Source: Histomonas meleagridis (Eukaryota > Parabasalia > Tritrichomonadida > Dientamoebidae). From it: a DNA stretch of 64,000 bases. The position numbers were made by a program, and so were the translations under genes. Location of the stretch: contig WSYJ01000049.1 in the NCBI GenBank assembly GCA_020186115.1, forward strand, positions 1 to 64,000, read 5' to 3'. The notes under the pieces are model-generated. The model was not told the DNA's origin. It searched no databases and saw only the letters and a list, made by a program, of their open reading frames with translations. Of the stretch, positions 63,111 to 64,000 are shown in pieces (position 1 is the first letter of the stretch; the number at the start of each line of letters is the position of its first letter).

Positions 63111-64000
63111 TGGGGTTCGATCTGCTCCACTTTCTGCAGCCAGTCCTTAACTTCGTGCCTACAGTACCTAAACCAAAGAATGATATTGACATTAGAAGGA
63201 GATTGATGTATACTTTTGCAGCACTTGCTTTATATCTTGTTTGCACATTAACTCCACTTTATGGTGTTCGTAAGGTCGCTCATCAAGACCCAATGTACCA
63301 CCTTCGTCTCCTTACTGCTTCTTCCAAGTATACACTTATGGAACTTGGTATCTCCCCAATTGTTAGCTCAGGTATGATTCTTCAACTCCTCTCCGGATTC
63401 GGACTTATCAATCGTGATCAAACAAATCAAGAATCAACAGCACTTTTCGATGCAGCTCAAAAACTTGCTGGTTTAGTAATGACATTATTCCAAGCATGCA
63501 CAGCTCTCTTCACAGGCCAATACGGAGTTCTTAAAGACATTGGAGTTTTCGGTTCAGTTGCAATCATCGCTCAATTACTTGTTGCTGCCGTCGTTGTTAT
63601 CCTTCTTGATGAAATGCTTCAAAATGGCTATGGCATTGGCTCCGGTATTTCATTATTCATTGCTACAAACATTTGCGAACAAATTGTTTGGCGTCTTTTC
63701 TCATTCCAATCCTTCACTTATGGACGTGGTAAAGAATATGAAGGTGCAATTGTTGCATTCTTCCATCTTCTTATCACACGTAAAGATAAACTCAGAGCTA
63801 TTCGCGAAGCTATGTTCCGCTCACACCTTCCAAACCTTTCCAACGTCTTCTCGACGCTTCTTGTCTTCATCGCAGTCATTTTCTTTGAGCACATCAAAAT
63901 TGACGTCCGTTTAATGACGACCGTTAACCGTGCCGATCCAAAACCGTTCGAGATTAAGCTTTTCTATGCATCCACTACGCCAATCATTGTTCAATCCACA
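63111..64000 (+). CDS. Sec61 alpha translocon subunit, partial (runs off the window)
   Basis: Open from ATG 63111 to the window end, 296 codons, about 60% of the usual 475 residues. Sec61 alpha/SecY forms the protein-conducting channel of the ER membrane. MGFDLLHFLQPVLNFVPTVPKP is the conserved N-terminus. PLYGVRK, the plug region, GIS PIVSSGMILQLLSG, ALFTGQYG, LLDEMLQNGYGIGSGISLFIATNICEQIVW (the most conserved SecY signature) and the FYASTTPIIVQS loop follow in order. Seven or so membrane segments are within the window. Codon use is more GC-rich than in the neighbours, as expected for a highly expressed gene. Confidence 0.96.

Noticed and set aside
1-64000. Maverick/Polinton or viral genes
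   Set aside because: No polymerase B, integrase, capsid or packaging ATPase motif was seen anywhere in the window.

Overview
The window looks like nuclear DNA of a parabasalid flagellate (Trichomonas/Tritrichomonas type). It is AT-rich and compact. Its genes are eukaryotic: Rab GTPases, a Sec61 alpha subunit, an adaptor-complex large subunit, a B-type cyclin, a TFIIF small subunit, a SWI3-like subunit and an eIF4G-like factor. It also carries families typical of trichomonads: DUF3447 plus ankyrin proteins, a BspA-like leucine-rich surface protein, a Tc1/mariner element and an HNH homing-type ORF. Several genes have a TCA(C/T)(A/T) initiator-like site just before the ATG (4662-6693, 41873-42853, 53716-54465, 63111-64000). 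The species cannot be fixed from sequence alone.

Layout. 1-3.3 kb: HNH ORF bounded by inverted repeats, an unrecognised ORF and an ankyrin relic. 3.4-6.7 kb: a PPP phosphatase and an ankyrin gene. 6.9-9.1 kb: a degenerate element with long TATCGA-rich inverted ends, with a mariner copy inside. 10-17.6 kb: a Rab, a decayed ankyrin gene, an HSP70 relic and an AP-4-epsilon-like adaptin. 18.2-41.7 kb: a very large inverted repeat with arms of about 9.9 and 9.6 kb around a 4.0 kb single-copy centre. Each arm carries a cyclin 3' fragment, thioredoxin, a TTLL-type ligase, an Asn/Gln/Phe-repeat protein, an EMAPII-type OB protein and a TTC25/ODAD4-like TPR protein. The right arm is full of small, mostly insertional indels. 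41.9-44.6 kb: full cyclin B and, divergently, a CKK-domain (CAMSAP/Patronin-like) protein. 45-47.7 kb: ankyrin gene. 48.2-50.8 kb: BspA-like protein. 51-57.5 kb: degenerate Ras-like protein, Cys-rich membrane protein, TFIIF beta, SWI3-like protein and an unknown. 58-59.9 kb: ankyrin gene. 60.3 kb to the end: eIF4G-like protein and, divergently, Sec61 alpha, which runs off the window.

The most striking observation is in the ankyrin genes. After a continuous DUF3447 exon, every ankyrin unit (normally 84 nt, 28 codons) is separated from the next by an AT-rich spacer that is almost always exactly 86 nt. Across the three better-preserved genes there are 16 spacers: 15 of 86 nt and one of 260 nt. 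All are 2 modulo 3 and all sit in phase 1, so removing them rejoins one open frame. The spacers diverge faster than the ankyrin units. Most begin with AT rather than GT, and 12 of 16 end in AG. They behave like introns in everything except the expected donor site. Two isolated relics and one spacer in a decayed gene also measure 86 nt.

Functionally, several genes concern microtubules and flagella (TTLL ligase, TTC25/ODAD4, CKK protein), membrane traffic (Rab, AP large subunit, Sec61) and transcription or chromatin (TFIIF, SWI3). They do not form an operon; this is a eukaryotic gene neighbourhood with mobile and duplicated DNA between genes.
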